The notes beneath the pieces were generated by a model. The model worked only from the letters and a program-made list of their open reading frames with translations, made no database searches and had not been told where the DNA came from. This document shows positions 9,614-18,343 of a stretch of DNA of 64,000 bases, one piece after another (within the stretch, counting starts at the first letter, position 1; the number at the start of each line of letters is the position of its first letter). A program made the translations under genes and the position numbers. This stretch comes from Leeuwenhoekiella sp. MAR_2009_132. GTDB lineage: Bacteria; Bacteroidota; Bacteroidia; Flavobacteriales; Flavobacteriaceae. The stretch lies in contig NZ_JHZY01000002.1 in NCBI RefSeq assembly GCF_000687915.1, positions 868,001-932,000 on the forward strand, written 5' to 3'.

Positions 9614-10156
9614 TTATTTTTTAGCCAGTTTACGTCTTATTTCGCTTAAATATTCTGGAGTAATTCCTATATAAGAAGCTATTAATTTTAGAGGAAGTCG
9701 TTGAATTAATGTAGGATACGTATTTGTAAAATCAAGATAGCGCTGTTCTGCAGTAGAACTTAATAAGCCTATAACCCTTTTATTAGTAGCAATTAGATTA
9801 TTGCGCAATTTAGTAGCCATCTCTACAATACTGTCTTTGTCTAAATCGCTAAATTCTTTAAAATCAGATTTGTTCATTTCTGAAATTTCAGAATCTTCTA
9901 CAGCCTCGATACACACAATCGCTGGTATTTGATTTGTAAAACTATCTAAATCTGTAATTAACCAGGATTCCGGTGCAAATTGTAGAATGTGCTCTTTTCC
10001 GGTATTATCAAGTGTGTAACTTTTTAGACAGCCTTTTTTTACCAAATATCCTTGAGTTGCTATAGACCCTTGCTTTAGCAATATTGTTCCCTTAGAAACG
10101 AGAATATGATTTTCACTTTCTAAATTTTTCATTTTGAATATTTCATATCGATACAA
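9614..10156 (-). CDS. Crp/Fnr family transcriptional regulator
   Basis: A 180-residue regulator with an N-terminal cyclic-nucleotide-binding-like domain (about 15-115: GTILLKQGSIATQGYLVKKG, GKEHILQFAPESW) and a short C-terminal helix-turn-helix (LIASYIGITPEYLSEIRRKLAK). No cluster of cysteines is present for an Fe-S centre, and the cAMP-contact residues are not obvious, so the ligand is unknown. The upstream start gives MYRYEIFK; a start eight codons later (MKNLESEN) is equally plausible. It lies between doxX and the persulfide dioxygenase-like gene and is the natural candidate regulator of this locus. Confidence 0.88.
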   Translation of the reverse strand: MYRYEIFKMKNLESENHILVSKGTILLKQGSIATQGYLVKKGCLKSYTLDNTGKEHILQFAPESWLITDLDSFTNQIPAIVCIEAVEDSEISEMNKSDFKEFSDLDKDSIVEMATKLRNNLIATNKRVIGLLSSTAEQRYLDFTNTYPTLIQRLPLKLIASYIGITPEYLSEIRRKLAKK

Positions 10157-10333
10157 TCGCTAAAACTAAAAGAAAAAAATAAATAAGAAGATATTTACGA
10201 TTTTCAAAGCTGACAGTTTTTGTATGCTGTTACATCTTCTATTTCAACTAATTTATTTACCATAAATGCTGCTGTTTATTTACCCACAACTTTACTGCTA
10301 ACCGTAGAACATATTAGGCTTTCTGTAGCTAAA

Positions 10334-11671
10334 TTATTTAAAGTCATTAACAGCATCACCTAAATCGTAAACCAAAACCTCTCTTATATGATTAGCGACA
10401 ATACTACTTCCGGCAGCGCTGCGATATCCGCCCGCACAATGTACTACAATAGGTTTATCTGTAGGTATTTCAGCAATACGCTCTCTTAACTCGTGTAGCG
10501 GTATGGTAAGTGCTTTATCAAAAAATTTACCAGCTTCCGTTTCGCTTTGATTTCTAATATCAATAATTGTATATGCTTCTAAATTTTCTTGGAATTTATT
10601 CAAATCTAATACTGAAGATTTTATCCAACTCTGCTCTCCAAGTGTATAAATTTGTTTGACCTGACTTTCGTAGCCAATTTTAGCAACTCGACTTAGTAAT
10701 TCTTCAGCGTGATTGTAATCTTTAGCAACCATACTAAATTCTTCTTCAGGTTTTACAATAGAGCCCAACCACGTCTCAAATTTGTGGTTTTCTTCTAATG
10801 CCATAATATTAAAACTATTTCGTTTATGACCATTTTTAAAATCCTGTTCATTGCGTGTATCTATTACTAAACCATCACCGTTTAGATGTTCGTCCTTAAG
10901 TTTTAGCGGAATATCAGCAATGCTGCCTTTTAGATTAGCTGCACCATTTTTATTGATGTCTACATTATAACCAAAGTAATGCGGAATAAAGGGCTGTGAG
11001 TCGAGTAAGTGGTCTACAAACGCACTTTCGGTATGTGTATTAAATGCCCAGTTTGTCTCACGTTGTTCTCCTAATTTACTACTCCCTTCGCTACTCATGT
11101 TTTTTCCGCATAAAGAGCCCGCTCCATGAGCAGGATACACGATAGCATCATTAGGTAAGGAATTAAATACTTGAGTAATGGTCTTGAACATTGATTTTGC
11201 AAGATCAAGGCGTTTTGCTTTTGTGTTTCCGGCATTTTCCCGTAAATCGGGTCTGCCAACATCTCCTATAAATAAGGTGTCACCTGTAAATAGTGCGGTA
11301 TTTTCATCTTCTGTAGCTACAATTGTAATACTATCTGGGGAGTGACCCGGTGTATTCAAGGCTGTAAAAGTTACGTTTCCTATTTTAACAACATCGCCGT
11401 CATCAAAGGTTTTATGGGTATAATCTGCACCAACGAGTTTACTTGCATAAAGTATAGCGCCGGTTTCTTTATGTATTTGTAAATGCGAACTCACAAAATC
11501 TGCGTGAGGATGTGTTTCAAAAACGGCAACTATAGTCGCATTATGTTCTTCTGCAAACGTATAATACTGAGCAGGATCGCGCTCGGGATCAACTAAGGCA
11601 ATTTTATTACCGCATAGTATCGCATAAGAAAAGTGAGAAAGGGGCTTATATTCAAATTGTTTAATAGTCAT
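10334..11671 (-). CDS. MBL-fold hydrolase with two rhodanese domains (persulfide dioxygenase-like)
   Basis: The 445-residue protein has a metallo-beta-lactamase domain (1-250) with the iron-binding motif His54-Pro-His56-Ala-Asp58, followed by SSH, GHSPDS and TGDTLFIGDVGRPDL. Two rhodanese domains follow. The first (about 260-345) lacks an active-site Cys (FSMVAKDYNH at that position). The second (about 355-445) has Cys412 in HCAGGYRS. This architecture is that of the BLH-type enzymes that oxidise glutathione persulfide or handle sulfane sulfur. With the YeeE transporter and a Crp-type regulator nearby, sulfane sulfur detoxification or use is the likely role. Confidence 0.9.
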   Translation of the reverse strand: MTIKQFEYKPLSHFSYAILCGNKIALVDPERDPAQYYTFAEEHNATIVAVFETHPHADFVSSHLQIHKETGAILYASKLVGADYTHKTFDDGDVVKIGNVTFTALNTPGHSPDSITIVATEDENTALFTGDTLFIGDVGRPDLRENAGNTKAKRLDLAKSMFKTITQVFNSLPNDAIVYPAHGAGSLCGKNMSSEGSSKLGEQRETNWAFNTHTESAFVDHLLDSQPFIPHYFGYNVDINKNGAANLKGSIADIPLKLKDEHLNGDGLVIDTRNEQDFKNGHKRNSFNIMALEENHKFETWLGSIVKPEEEFSMVAKDYNHAEELLSRVAKIGYESQVKQIYTLGEQSWIKSSVLDLNKFQENLEAYTIIDIRNQSETEAGKFFDKALTIPLHELRERIAEIPTDKPIVVHCAGGYRSAAGSSIVANHIREVLVYDLGDAVNDFK

Positions 11672-11966
11672 GAGTCATTAATTTTTGGTAAAAATAATTT
11701 AGAAGTTATTAGGAGGCTGTAACCTAGGATACATAACATATAGGCTTATAGAAATTTTAAAAATATACTTAGCTTAATTTGTACAGCGATTAGGCTTGTA
11801 AAAATTTAATTAAAGAACGGTTCTAATTTTAAGGAAAAGCTATTTTTAGAGATTACGCGAGAAGGATTAACAAGGCGATGCTATAGGTACTCAGGATTTA
11901 TTTATAGTTTATTAAACTATAATGAAAATTATTATAAATGGTTCTTTTGATTAAATATAATGCACA

Positions 11967-12836
11967 CTAATTCTTAAAAGGATAGAGGGTTTGATCTTTA
12001 AAGTTAGAAGGAAAATGCTCATCTCCCTTAAAACCTATTTCCAGATTTTTTCCGCTCTTCGGAACATATGCAGTACCAAAAAGATAATCCCAGATGCTTA
12101 ACGTTAGACCAAAGTTCATACCGTACCGGTGCTGAGGTGGTAGTTGTTTTGCGTGGTGCCAGATGTGCATACGCGGATTGTTGAAGATATATCCAAGCTT
12201 GCCATAACTCCAATCTAAATTTGCATGGTTGAGGTGACCTACAAATACTGAAAACATGTGCACAATAAAAAACTGTTCAATACCAAAACCTATCATCGCC
12301 AGCGGAATGTATTGGACGCTTTTGTAAACTAATGTTTCCATAAAATGAAAGCGAAACTGTGCTGCAAAACCCATCTCTTTTACACTATGATGTATTTGAT
12401 GAAACTTCCAGAGCCAGGGAACACGGTGTAGCATACGATGCACATTCCACTGTATAAAATCTGCTATTATAAACATAATGAGCAATTGTGCCCATACGGG
12501 AAGATTATCTACCTCAACAGCCACTAAATTTTCAATATTAAAAATGCCCAGAAAGTCATTAAAGAGTTCAACACCTACATTAGATAGTGCATTGTAGCCT
12601 ATTAAGGAAAACAGAAAAAAATTGAAAAGAATATAAAACGCATCGAGCCAAAACCCTTTTCTAATAATGGGTTGCTTTTTACGCCAGGGTATACTAATCT
12701 CTAATGCAAAGACGAGAAGAGATAAACCTATTAGCCAATAGAAATAATTGGTCCATCCTGGGTTTGTTATCTCTTGTATGAGATAATCAAAGTAACCTAC
12801 AAAAGAATCTTCTATTATTTTAAGGTACTTATTCAC
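11967..12836 (-). CDS. Sterol desaturase/fatty acid hydroxylase family protein
   Basis: A 289-residue integral membrane di-iron oxygenase. The histidine boxes are intact: H133RMLH, H146QIHH, H201LNH and H224IWHH, followed by QHRYGMNFG. Hydrophobic segments lie at about 33-50, 65-85, 115-130 and 175-200. Family members hydroxylate or desaturate lipid chains, sterols or carotenoids; the substrate here is not deducible. It is transcribed 52 bases after DUF3307 on the same strand. The 295-base gap downstream holds only a small AT palindrome around 11903-11921. Confidence 0.93.
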   Translation of the reverse strand: MNKYLKIIEDSFVGYFDYLIQEITNPGWTNYFYWLIGLSLLVFALEISIPWRKKQPIIRKGFWLDAFYILFNFFLFSLIGYNALSNVGVELFNDFLGIFNIENLVAVEVDNLPVWAQLLIMFIIADFIQWNVHRMLHRVPWLWKFHQIHHSVKEMGFAAQFRFHFMETLVYKSVQYIPLAMIGFGIEQFFIVHMFSVFVGHLNHANLDWSYGKLGYIFNNPRMHIWHHAKQLPPQHRYGMNFGLTLSIWDYLFGTAYVPKSGKNLEIGFKGDEHFPSNFKDQTLYPFKN

Positions 12837-12888
12837 GTTAGGGATTATGTGTTTTACAGTATATTCTGTCGGTATTTTATTGAATTTC

Positions 12889-13644
12889 TTACGCAGGCTT
12901 AATAATATTAGCCTCTAAATAGTTAAAAATTAGGCCTGCACCTATTGCAATACCAAAGCTCAGGAGAGTGCCTATTAAAACATATTCGGTGAGCTGTCTG
13001 TTTTTACCTTCTGTGAGATCACCAAAACGAAACACTGATTTTGCTGCAATTAGAAAGCCTATCGCAGACCAGGCATTAAGGAGTATAAAACCAAAAACAA
13101 ATAAGCGTTCTAGCATTCCTATTATTTTACCGGCTCCTGCAAGAGATGTACTTTTTGTTTTGCCGGTTTTTGATTTTGCGTTCGGCTCTATGGCGTCTTG
13201 CCACGGCTGTAAAAATAAGCGCATTAAAATACTCGTTACAAAAGTCACGAAAAAGCCCAGTGTAAGTAGTAATAAGAGTTTAGGCTGATAAATTAGATCG
13301 ATGTCAATGTTAAATGGAGCGTAGCAATACACTACAAAACTGATTACAATAAGATGAGCGAGTTGATCTGCAATAAATAGTTTGCTGCCATTCTTTTTTG
13401 TCGTGTATTTAATTTTTAGAATGTCTATACCATAATGTGTTATGATAATGCCTAGAATACCCGCAAAATAAGTAGGGTTAAATTGTAATACAACAAGAAG
13501 TGCCGCAAGGTGTACAGCAATATGTGCAATTAGATATTTTGATTTATACCCGTTTTTTAATTTATGGTTTACCCACTTTGTGGGCTGTAGTACAAAATCA
13601 CCAATAATATGCGCGAGAATGAGTTTTATAGCGAGCGTTAACAT
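12889..13644 (-). CDS. DUF3307 family membrane protein
   Basis: A 251-residue protein with about six hydrophobic segments and the family start LILAHIIGDFVLQPTKWVNHK. Function is unknown. Its start codon overlaps the satD stop by one base (TAATG), so it is translationally coupled to the DNA-binding SatD-like protein. DUF3307 next to SatD recurs in many bacteria, which implies a functional pair. Confidence 0.85.
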   Translation of the reverse strand: MLTLAIKLILAHIIGDFVLQPTKWVNHKLKNGYKSKYLIAHIAVHLAALLVVLQFNPTYFAGILGIIITHYGIDILKIKYTTKKNGSKLFIADQLAHLIVISFVVYCYAPFNIDIDLIYQPKLLLLLTLGFFVTFVTSILMRLFLQPWQDAIEPNAKSKTGKTKSTSLAGAGKIIGMLERLFVFGFILLNAWSAIGFLIAAKSVFRFGDLTEGKNRQLTEYVLIGTLLSFGIAIGAGLIFNYLEANIIKPA

Positions 13645-14237
13645 TAGTATTTTTTTAAAGTTTCTATGTAATACTGAATGAGTCTGGTAATTTCTGCGTA
13701 GCCTGCCCTGTTAAGCGCTTTGCTAATTGCGCTTTGCGCTTTACCTAGTATTTCACTTAATTCGGTTTGATTGAGCTGAGGGTGTTCTAGCTGTGTTTTA
13801 ATTATAGCTGCAGTCACGGGTGGCCATAAATCCATAGTTAAAGTAGCGAGATTTAACATTAGGTTTATAGTGGTATCAAATTCTGCTTGATCTGACTGTA
13901 AAACCAGCGTATTTTTTTTAATGGTATCAAAGGCAGTACCCGAATGTACAAAGGCACTCCCATTTGATTGCGTTACTTTAGATGCATTATAATTTTTATC
14001 TCCCAGGCCTATTGCTATACGTACATCAAGTTTAGAAAAAGTCTTAATCGCGGCTTTAATATGTATGGCAGCAGCTAGTGCCTGTTCTGCCTGGAGTTCT
14101 AATTGGAAACTGTCTCCTCTAAATAATTCCCATTCCTTAGGCTCTGAACCGTATATATTTAATACACGTATAAGTTCTTGCTGCCAGTCATTGCCAGATT
14201 GAGAACTAATAATATCTCCTGTTAATACTGCTTGCAT
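13644..14237 (-). CDS. SatD family protein with C-terminal helix-turn-helix
   Basis: A 197-residue cytoplasmic protein. The N-terminus MQAVLTGDIISSQ is the SatD family signature. Residues about 148-180 (LNQTELSEILGKAQSAISKALNRAGY) form a clear helix-turn-helix, so it probably binds DNA. SatD was named from a streptococcal acid-tolerance locus, but its biochemical role is not established. It is the first gene of the satD-DUF3307 unit, behind an AT-rich palindromic region, which suggests self-regulation. Confidence 0.85.
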   Translation of the reverse strand: MQAVLTGDIISSQSGNDWQQELIRVLNIYGSEPKEWELFRGDSFQLELQAEQALAAAIHIKAAIKTFSKLDVRIAIGLGDKNYNASKVTQSNGSAFVHSGTAFDTIKKNTLVLQSDQAEFDTTINLMLNLATLTMDLWPPVTAAIIKTQLEHPQLNQTELSEILGKAQSAISKALNRAGYAEITRLIQYYIETLKKY

Positions 14238-14288
14238 ATTGATTATAATAAGTATTCTTAATTAGTATTTAAATATACATTAAAAAGG

Positions 14289-14308
14289 GTATAAATTTAA
14301 ATATATAC
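14289..14308. promoter_or_regulatory. Palindromic operator candidate before satD
   Basis: GTATAAATTT followed by AAATATATAC is a 20-base palindrome with one mismatched pair, 52 bases upstream of the satD start. Related half-sites (TATAC or its complement GTAT) recur at about 14264-14279 and 14355-14364 in the same 158-base gap. An autoregulatory site for SatD is the simplest reading. Confidence 0.45.
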
Positions 14309-14395
14309 TAAATAGAATATAATATATTTTTATACACTATATAGGTTATAAATCATAATATATACTTTAAACGGAATAGTTCCTAAATCAAAAAA

Positions 14396-16150
14396 TTAAA
14401 AACCTACAGCCGTATCATCACCGCGACGGTCTGCACCACCTTCAAGAGTTCCGTCTGGTAACACAAGTACGCCATCTACTTTACCTAAAATAACACTATT
14501 TTCTTGCTGAATATTATATCCTTTTAAACTCAAACTATCTAGCAAAATTTTACCAAAGGCATTTGGCTCAAAGGTAACTACATCTGGTAACCACTGGTGG
14601 TGAAAGCGTGGTGCATCTACAGCTTCCTGCATACCCATACCAAAATCGCTAACATTTAAAATGGTTTGCAACACCGATGTAATGATTGTAGAACCGCCGG
14701 GTGTACCCACAGTCATCCACAATTTGCCGTCTTTTTCTACAATAGTGGGTGTCATCGAACTTAACATTCGTTTTTGAGGTTCTATTTTATTTGCTTCTGC
14801 ACCTATAAGGCCAAACATATTAGGAACACCCGGCTTGGCGCTAAAATCATCCATTTCATTATTCAAGAAAAAACCCAATTCATCTACATATAATTTAGAT
14901 CCGTAGGCACCATTTAGGGTAGTGGTAAGGGCTACCGCATTCCCAAATTGATCAACCAGTGAAAAATGCGTAGTTTCCATAGACTCATAACCTGCAACTT
15001 CCCCATGTTTTATTTCTGAAGAAAGGGTTGCTTTATCAAAACTAAAGTTCTGCATACGTCTATGAGCATAAATTTCACTTGTAAGACTATCAACAGGAAT
15101 ATCATTAAAATCAGGATCTCCCAGATAAAAACTACGATCTGCGTAAGCACGACGTTCTGCTTCGGTTATAAGTTGAATACTTTTTAAAGAGTTATGACCG
15201 TATTGTTTAAGATTATAAGGCTCAAGCATTTTAAAAATCTGAGCTAATGATATACCACCACTAGAAGGTGGTGGCATTCCTATTAATTTTAAATCTTTAT
15301 AAGTAGATACGATAGGCTCACGCCATACAGCATTATAATTTCTAAGGTCTTCAAGCGTTATAATACCACTGTGTTTTTGAATAAAGGCTACCAGTTTTTG
15401 AGCTGTTTCACCTTTATAAAATTCATCCTCACCATTTGCAGCAATACGCTTTAATGTTTCGGCTAAAACCTGATTTTTTATTAGCGTTCCTGCTTTTATT
15501 TTAACCGTATCGCTTTCGCGGAAGCCGATAGAATACAATGTTTCTTTACCGTTAACCTGATCAAATACAGGAGCATAATTTTTAAAACGTGCCAATTGGT
15601 TTTCAGTAATCATATAACCATTTTCAGCTAGTTCAATAACCGGTTTTAAAATATCTGCCATAGGCATAGATCCCAGTTTTTTATGAATGGCAAACATACC
15701 GGCCATACCTCCGGGAACACCTACTGCTAATGAACCCTGTCTACTTAGTGAATCTATAGGATTGCCTTCTTTATCCAGGTACATATCGTGTGTGGCTGCG
15801 ATGGGAGCTTTTTCACGATAATCTATACTGCCGGTCTCGCCATTTGCTTTTCTATACACCATAAAACCACCACCACCTAAGCTTCCTGCAAATGGATAGG
15901 CCACATTAAGCGCCATATCTACGGCAATTAATGCATCAAAAGCGTTACCACCTTTTTTAAGAATTTCTGCACCAATACGAGAAGCTTCTTCCCGGGCAGA
16001 AACGACCATAATACTATCTGCAAGTTGACCTCGATTGATTAATCTTGTTTCTGTTTTTTCTGTTTTGCAACTGGTAAGAATTAAAGAACAAAGAAATCCT
16101 ACAACTAAGGTTTGATTGATTTTTATAAATGATACATAGCGTTTAACCAT
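14396..16150 (-). CDS. ggt: Gamma-glutamyltransferase, lipoprotein form
   Basis: The enzyme cleaves glutathione and other gamma-glutamyl compounds outside the cytoplasm. From the start at 16150 the product is 584 residues and opens with a lipoprotein signal (VVGFLCSLILTSC). Longer starts would run into the upstream gene. The autoprocessing site is ETTHFSLVDQFGNAVALTTT, in which the second Thr becomes the N-terminal nucleophile of the small subunit; NNEMDDF and PSSGG follow the family pattern. It begins 8 bases after the acpH-like stop. By context it could supply cysteine or glutamate from glutathione. Confidence 0.95.
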   Translation of the reverse strand: MVKRYVSFIKINQTLVVGFLCSLILTSCKTEKTETRLINRGQLADSIMVVSAREEASRIGAEILKKGGNAFDALIAVDMALNVAYPFAGSLGGGGFMVYRKANGETGSIDYREKAPIAATHDMYLDKEGNPIDSLSRQGSLAVGVPGGMAGMFAIHKKLGSMPMADILKPVIELAENGYMITENQLARFKNYAPVFDQVNGKETLYSIGFRESDTVKIKAGTLIKNQVLAETLKRIAANGEDEFYKGETAQKLVAFIQKHSGIITLEDLRNYNAVWREPIVSTYKDLKLIGMPPPSSGGISLAQIFKMLEPYNLKQYGHNSLKSIQLITEAERRAYADRSFYLGDPDFNDIPVDSLTSEIYAHRRMQNFSFDKATLSSEIKHGEVAGYESMETTHFSLVDQFGNAVALTTTLNGAYGSKLYVDELGFFLNNEMDDFSAKPGVPNMFGLIGAEANKIEPQKRMLSSMTPTIVEKDGKLWMTVGTPGGSTIITSVLQTILNVSDFGMGMQEAVDAPRFHHQWLPDVVTFEPNAFGKILLDSLSLKGYNIQQENSVILGKVDGVLVLPDGTLEGGADRRGDDTAVGF

Positions 16151-16158
16151 ACAAGCAA

Positions 16159-16767
16159 TTATTTTTTTATACTGAATTTTAGGTCGAGTTCTTCCCGTTT
16201 TAACTGGCAAAAGTGCCTCAATTCTTCAAAAAAGCGCGTGAATTCGTTCTCAAAATCGTGATAATGTAGTTGTAGATCTTCAACGGCACGGTCCATACCG
16301 CTTATGTTACGAGTACGTCTGTTCATATTGTACAAAACTGTGCCTATGCCACTTATTTCAGAATAACTCAGTAACCAGTTATCTGCAATCATATGAGGTA
16401 TCATTCGCTGAATGCCAGGGGTAAGTAACTCGTAATTTTCATCAAGGCTGTCATAAAATTTTTCTATATATGCAGCGAGCGGTTCATCTGAATAAATACG
16501 CCAGTTTTTAGCAAGAAAGTGATCGTATAATATGTCTACAATAACACCACTATAGTGACTGTATTTGCTATGTAAACGCTTAGTGCTTTGCTTTACAATA
16601 GGGTGTGAGTCTGTGAAGGTGTCTATACCGCGATGCAGTAAAATTCCTTTTTGCAATTGAGGTAAAAATTCTTTGTATTGTTTTCCTTTTATGCCGTCTG
16701 CCATAAAATTACCAAGTGTTACGAGCGTGTCGTCACCAGAAAGATAGATATGCGCTAAATAATTCAC
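16159..16767 (-). CDS. Acyl carrier protein phosphodiesterase
   Basis: A 202-residue protein of the AcpH family, which removes the phosphopantetheine arm from holo-ACP. The family motifs NYLAHIYLSGDD at the start, LGNFMADGIKGK (residues 19-30), LHRGIDTFTDSHP (45-57) and VDILYDHFLAKNW are visible and include the metal-binding His/Asp residues. It is divergent from glmM and 8 bases upstream of ggt. Confidence 0.9.
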   Translation of the reverse strand: MNYLAHIYLSGDDTLVTLGNFMADGIKGKQYKEFLPQLQKGILLHRGIDTFTDSHPIVKQSTKRLHSKYSHYSGVIVDILYDHFLAKNWRIYSDEPLAAYIEKFYDSLDENYELLTPGIQRMIPHMIADNWLLSYSEISGIGTVLYNMNRRTRNISGMDRAVEDLQLHYHDFENEFTRFFEELRHFCQLKREELDLKFSIKK

Positions 16768-16813
16768 AGGCTTAAATTACAAATTATCAACTTAGGGTAG
16801 TGGTGTGATTGGC

Positions 16814-16821
16814 TATATTTG
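16814..16821 (+). promoter_or_regulatory. Possible -7 element before glmM
   Basis: TATATTTG matches TAnnTTTG and lies 73 bases before the glmM start. No good -33 partner is visible, and chance matches are common in such AT-rich DNA. Confidence 0.3.
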
Positions 16822-16894
16822 TCCAGAATTAATTCAATTTAGTTACAGAATTAATTTTTAAAAATGATTCAATAATTTAGAATGCTATATAACT

Positions 16895-18283
16895 ATGACC
16901 CTAATAAAATCTATATCAGGAATACGCGGAACAATAGGCGGCCAGCCGGGAGAAAATTTAACACCAATTGATGCTGTTAAATTTGCTGCTGCTTATGGGA
17001 CCTATATAAAAAATCAGCGCAATAAAGAAACGCATCGCGTTGTAGTAGGTCGTGATGCCCGTTTGAGTGGGGAGATGTTGCAGCAGCTTGTTATGCAAAC
17101 TTTAGTAGGTATGGGGATTCACGTTATAGATTTAGATCTTTCTACAACACCTACCGTTGAGATAGCTGTACAATTAGAGCACGCAGATGGTGGCATCATA
17201 CTAACTGCCTCACACAATCCTAAGCAATGGAACGCGCTAAAACTTTTAGATAGTAATGGAGAGTTTTTAAATGCTGAAGCGGGAGCAGAAATCCTAAAAC
17301 TATCTGAATCTGTAGATTTACAATTTGCAGAAGTAGATGATCTGGGCGAGATACATAAAAACGATGCATATATAGATATTCATATAGATGAGGTACTCGA
17401 TTTAGAGCTTGTAGATGAAGACGCTATTAAGGCAGCAAAGTTTAAGATTGTCGTTGATAGTGTAAATTCTACAGGAGGTATCGCTATACCTATGCTTTTA
17501 AATCGTTTAGGCGTACACACGGTTAAGTTGTATTGTGATCCCACAGGACATTTTCCGCACAATCCAGAACCTTTAAAAGAGCATTTAGGGGATATCTGTG
17601 CATTAGTTAAAGAAGAAGACGCAGATCTTGGTATTGTGGTAGATCCTGATGTTGATCGTCTGGCGTTTATAGATGAGACCGGCGAAATGTTTGGAGAAGA
17701 ATACACACTTGTAGCCTGTGCAGATTATGTTTTAGGCGAAAATCCGGGAGATACCGTATCTAATTTAAGTTCGTCAAGAGCTCTACGTGATGTTACCTTA
17801 AAACACGGCGGCAAGTATCACGCTTCGGCAGTAGGTGAAGTTAATGTGGTGACAAAAATGAAAGAAGTAAACGCAGTGATAGGTGGAGAAGGCAATGGTG
17901 GAATTATTTACCCAAAATCACATTACGGTCGTGATGCGCTGGTAGGTGTTGCGTTATTTTTGACCCATTTGGCTAAAAAGAAGATTAAGGTAAGTGAACT
18001 TCGTGCGAGTTACCCGTCTTACTTTATGAGTAAGAAGAAGATTGAATTGACTCCGACTCTTGACGTTGATAAAATTTTAGATACAGTAGCAACCCGCTAT
18101 AAAAACGAAGAAGTAAATGCGATAGATGGTGTAAAAATTGATTTTGAAAAACACTGGGTTCACTTAAGAAAGTCAAATACAGAGCCCATAATTCGTATTT
18201 ATACCGAAGCATTTACACAAGCTGAGGCAGATCAAGTTGCTGATGCCATGATTGCTGAAATTAAAGAACTAGCAGGTATCTAA
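16895..18283 (+). CDS. glmM: Phosphoglucosamine mutase
   Basis: The 462-residue phosphohexomutase makes glucosamine-1-phosphate for UDP-GlcNAc, peptidoglycan and LPS. The phosphoserine loop TASHNPKQWN has Ser106; the metal loop is DPDVDRLAF; the sugar loop is GGEGNGGII; the phosphate-binding loop is RKSNTEPIIRIYTEA. The first residues SISGIRGTIGG are typical of the family. The Bacteroidota form resembles archaeal mutases, so phosphomannomutase activity cannot be excluded by sequence. It is monocistronic. Confidence 0.93.
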   Translation: MTLIKSISGIRGTIGGQPGENLTPIDAVKFAAAYGTYIKNQRNKETHRVVVGRDARLSGEMLQQLVMQTLVGMGIHVIDLDLSTTPTVEIAVQLEHADGGIILTASHNPKQWNALKLLDSNGEFLNAEAGAEILKLSESVDLQFAEVDDLGEIHKNDAYIDIHIDEVLDLELVDEDAIKAAKFKIVVDSVNSTGGIAIPMLLNRLGVHTVKLYCDPTGHFPHNPEPLKEHLGDICALVKEEDADLGIVVDPDVDRLAFIDETGEMFGEEYTLVACADYVLGENPGDTVSNLSSSRALRDVTLKHGGKYHASAVGEVNVVTKMKEVNAVIGGEGNGGIIYPKSHYGRDALVGVALFLTHLAKKKIKVSELRASYPSYFMSKKKIELTPTLDVDKILDTVATRYKNEEVNAIDGVKIDFEKHWVHLRKSNTEPIIRIYTEAFTQAEADQVADAMIAEIKELAGI

Positions 18284-18343
18284 AAGTAGTAAACAGTTAG
18301 TTGTTAAACCTCGATGGATGTTTAATAAATATACTGTATACGA

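Noticed and set aside
10204..10263. 19-residue frame between the persulfide dioxygenase-like and Crp genes
   Set aside because: Chance length in a 177-base gap; nothing supports translation.
14396..16210. Longer gamma-glutamyltransferase start at 16210
   Set aside because: It would overlap the acpH-like gene by 52 bases and bury the lipoprotein signal; the start at 16150 fits better.
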